Source of the DNA: Eremophila alpestris peregrina
Lineage: Eukaryota; Chordata; Aves; Passeriformes; Alaudidae
DNA: 64,000 nt
NCBI GenBank assembly: GCA_009792885.1
Contig: WMCF01000009.1
Span: 1,217,054 to 1,281,053, forward strand
Reading direction: 5' to 3'
In this document: piece by piece, positions 61,305-64,000 of the stretch
How the letters are laid out: each line of letters begins with the position of its first letter
Position numbering within the stretch: the first letter of the stretch is position 1
The notes under the pieces: model-generated
What the model was told of the DNA's origin: nothing
Database searches by the model: none
Seen by the model: the letters and a program-made list of their open reading frames with translations, nothing else
Program-made: the position numbers and the translations under genes

Positions 61305-62345
61305 ACTCAGAATGATTCAGGCTGGAAAAGACCTCTGGGATAAGAGTCCAACCTTTAACCAACCACAACCTTGGTGCCAAGTGCCACACTGGAACACACA
61401 CCTTCAGGGATGGTGACTCCACCACCTCCCTGGGCAGGGAATCCATTCCAACATTTAACTCTTTCTTGAACTCAGAAGCCCAGAACTGGACAAAAGATTT
61501 GGGGTGTGGCCTCACCAGTGCTGAGTACTGGGGAACAATTACTGATTTGCTGGCCACAGTATCATCAATCCAAGCCAGGCTGCCACTGGCCTTCTTGGCC
61601 ACCTGGCTCACATTCAGCCAGCTTGTGGTCCTTTCAGCAGCCCCAGGTCCTTTCCTGCCAGGCAGCTTTTCAGTCACCCTGCCCCAGCCTGTAGCACTGT
61701 CTGCACTTGCTGGACCCAAGCACAGGACTTGGCACTTTACCTTACTGAACCTCAGCCCATCAATCCAGCCTGTCCAGATCCCTCTGCAGAACCTTCCTAC
61801 CCTCCTGTAGATCAACACCCCCACCCAACTTGCCATCATCTGCAAGCTTGCTGAGAGTGCACTCAATCCCCCCATCCAGATGACTGATAAAGATATGGAA
61901 AGGACTGGCCCCAGTGCCTGGGGAACCCCTTGTGACCAGCCAACAGCTAGATGTGGCACCATTCCTCCAGGGCCAGCTATCCAGGCTGTTTTTTATTCAT
62001 CAAAGGGTGCACCAGTTCAAACCACGGGAGCTTTTCCAAGAGAATGCCATGGGAGGCTGTATTTATCAAAGGCCCTGCTGCAGGGCCTTGTAGACAACAT
62101 CACAGCCTTTCCCTCTTCCACTAAGTGGGTCACCAGGTCACAGGAGATCAGGCTGGTCAAGCAGGACCTGCCTTTCCTAAACCCATGCTGGTAGGGCCTG
62201 GTCCCCTGCTTGTCCTGTATGTGCGATGGCACTCAAGGTATGTACTCCATAACCATCCTGGGCACTAAGGTCAGACCAACAGGCCTGTAGTTCCCTGGAT
62301 CCTCCTTCCAGCCCTTCTCGTGCCTGGCTGTCACACTGGCTAACC
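61305..62345 (-). mobile_element. Decayed CR1 LINE with reverse-transcriptase remnants
   Basis: On the minus strand, conceptual translation in shifting frames gives ordered pieces of a CR1 reverse transcriptase. KEDPGNYRPVGLT is at about 62.30 kb. QHGFRKGRSCLTSLIS follows at about 62.15 kb, then GVPQ..GPVL at 61.9 kb. DGLRF.K.KCQVLCLG comes next, then VPQYSALVRPH..FVQFWASEFKKEL at about 61.5 kb. LPREVVESPSLKV lies just after it, and the 3' end is near 61309. The YADD-type catalytic box is eroded, frames are broken, and sequence between QFWA..FKKE and LPREVV is deleted. It is a dead, internally deleted copy. Confidence 0.9.
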
Positions 62346-63140
62346 ATGTGTTTGAAAGAACAAAACCAACATTAAATATACCAAGAGTTCTTTATCTTAC
62401 AATATGTGGACCTTGGTTTAGAGAGAACAATTTTCTTAACATTTCCTAATTTGTCTGCATCACCAATAAATACTGGTAAAATCATCAGAGTTGAAAGATT
62501 TACTTTCAGTGTTTTAGCTACTCTGCTTTCAACTTACTAAGAATTCTCAACTGCAATTTATTGATAAGACATCATGGATTCAAAGGTATTGAGCAGTAAC
62601 CAGTTAGACCTTGTTTTGTCACCAATTTCTCCTGGCATATTCTATCAGATTTAAGATGTGTGCTGGTGTTTCTTTTAACTACTTGTTAATAGTTCCTGGC
62701 ACCAACGCTCAGAAACAGCTAATGCAATTACATTTCATACACTTACCCTCTCAAAATCATGACAAAACTCTTTTGGTGGCCTTCCCTGACAATCAGGATG
62801 AAAATTTGCTGCAAGGGCTTTGTGGTCATATTCCTTTTGCTGTGGCAACATCAACATTCAACCAGCCACTTGCCAGAAAGCTAAACGAAGTCAATAGTGT
62901 TCCTCTCACTCAACCATCTCACCACAACTCCCTCAAGTGACAAGGATGGCACAAGAAAAAGCTGGTCTACCCACTCTACTTAGCCATCCCATATAACCAC
63001 ACACTGATTCTCAGGGAAGATAAGGCTCCTGAAAAGACAGGTAAAAGCTGACTTTATCATCCACACCCCAGTACCAAGTATTGTTTAACTTATATTCCAA
63101 AGTGACATAAAACACAGAATGAAAGACAAGAAACCACAGT
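62346..63140. other. Intergenic spacer before next gene's 3' end
   Basis: No gene is recognised. A 109-codon plus-strand frame at 62611-62940 has no known family features. On the minus strand this is the DNA downstream of the probable poly(A) site at 63157. Confidence 0.5.
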
Positions 63141-64000
63141 ATCAGTGGACTTAACTTTTATTGAGGGGAAAAAAAGGTTTACATGTAGCTGGAGGATTTT
63201 CCATCCATACTTCCAGAAGTTCAAAAAGGACTGGAAACAAAACTTGCTCCATCATTATTTCAATACCAAAAAGTTGGCGATTTTTTCTTTCATGAACAGC
63301 AAATTATATAACTAATTGCTATGTTCAATAAATATTTTTTCTCCTGCACCAATTAAGGGAAAATATTCCACCAAGTACCACAAAGACTCCAGGAATTTAA
63401 CAATTTTAATTTCAACTGCTATCCACTGCATAGCAATCCAAAAACTTTTTTCTATAAAACACACAGCCTTAATTTTGAGTGTACAAGGATCTATTCTCCC
63501 AGTCAGTCAAATACCAAATTCTGATCTAGCTCAAATAGTCTACTCTCAAAGCAACTACTTGACAAAAAAAAAATTAAAAAAAATCCTCTGGTTCATGACT
63601 ATCTAAGCAAATTTATCATTACAGAAAAGGCTCAAAGTCATTACTTGTTTATCAAAGTAATAGGTAAACATTTTAACAGAAAGATTAACAAGTTACTTGG
63701 AAATGCAGGTTTATGTTAAAGTATCCGAGTGTGTATACTACATATGACATGCAAGCTTTAAAAATATCAATGCTCTCTTCTGATTAGTCAGGAGTCCAAC
63801 TGTTTTAAAAACGAAATAGGAATGACTTCCAAAATGTATCAGCACTTTGGGGTTCTCTATTTCATTTTGCTCAAGATGTTTTACTACACAAAAACTACAA
63901 CAATTACAATATTCAGGAGTATTACAATAAGAAGGGATGGAAAATAGGAATACTTCAACTGAAAATATGTATATTCTAAATGAACCAAAGACTTGTGAAA
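63140..64000 (-). other. Probable 3' UTR of the next minus-strand gene, likely TRA2A
   Basis: This AT-rich sequence has no coding frame of note and ends at a good minus-strand poly(A) site. In vertebrates the gene directly upstream of IGF2BP3, in the same orientation, is TRA2A (transformer-2 alpha, an SR-like splicing regulator), so its 3' UTR is expected here. No TRA2A coding sequence (RS-rich C-terminus) lies in the window, so the identity rests on gene order alone and the symbol is left blank. Confidence 0.45.
63157..63162 (-). terminator. Poly(A) signal AATAAA, minus strand
   Basis: AATAAA on the minus strand lies within CCTCAATAAAAG. About 25-45 nt further downstream on the minus strand is a T/GT-rich element (TGTGGTTTCTTGTCTTTC). 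This is the organisation of a genuine polyadenylation site, and it ends the AT-rich stretch that continues to the right edge of the window. Confidence 0.6.

Noticed and set aside
1..64000. CRISPR arrays, operons, tRNA or rRNA genes
   Set aside because: The DNA is vertebrate nuclear. No regularly spaced repeats, tRNA-like cloverleaf or rRNA sequence was seen by eye. A tRNA or covariance-model scan was not possible here.

Overview
This is vertebrate nuclear DNA, most likely from a bird and probably a songbird. The genes are split into short exons by very long introns. CpG-island promoters stand out from AT-rich flanks. The recognisable interspersed repeats are decayed CR1 LINEs and one LTR that resembles passerine endogenous-retrovirus LTRs. 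There are no operons or other prokaryotic features, and nearly all long open frames are chance frames in GC-rich or low-complexity DNA.

The one gene I can identify from its protein is IGF2BP3 (insulin-like growth factor 2 mRNA-binding protein 3, IMP3). It is on the minus strand and only its 5' part lies here. Coding exon 1 is at 36247-36421, exon 2 at 34936-34996 and exon 3 at 12268-12316. Together they encode residues 1-95 in one continuous frame: all of RRM1 and the start of RRM2. Intron 1 is about 1.25 kb and GC-rich, intron 2 is about 22.6 kb, and intron 3 runs off the left edge after at least 12.3 kb.

Layout. 1-12267: intron 3, with an old CR1 copy near 2.9-3.45 kb and an LTR near 4.35-4.73 kb. 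12317-34935: intron 2, AT-rich, with two small CpG-rich patches near 15.3 and 19.2 kb. 34990-37960: the IGF2BP3 CpG-island promoter, which includes an 82-nt homopolymer and long purine/pyrimidine tracts. 39880-41340: a second strong CpG island with two inverted CCAAT boxes, an E2F-type site and a plus-strand splice donor. This may be the promoter of a plus-strand non-coding transcript with a candidate last exon near 46.04-46.15 kb. 47460-48160: a third, unassigned CpG island. 48.2-61.3 kb: gene-poor intergenic DNA with simple repeats and a perfect 22-bp-arm hairpin near 55.66 kb. 61305-62345: a decayed CR1 with reverse-transcriptase remnants. 63150-64000: probable 3' UTR of the next minus-strand gene, which by vertebrate gene order should be TRA2A.

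I found no previously undescribed multi-gene system. The observations most worth checking are the plus-strand transcript from the 40.6-kb CpG island, the long poly(dA:dT) tract in the IGF2BP3 leader or core promoter, the C-rich tract beside the exon 2 donor, and the perfect inverted repeat at 55.66 kb.
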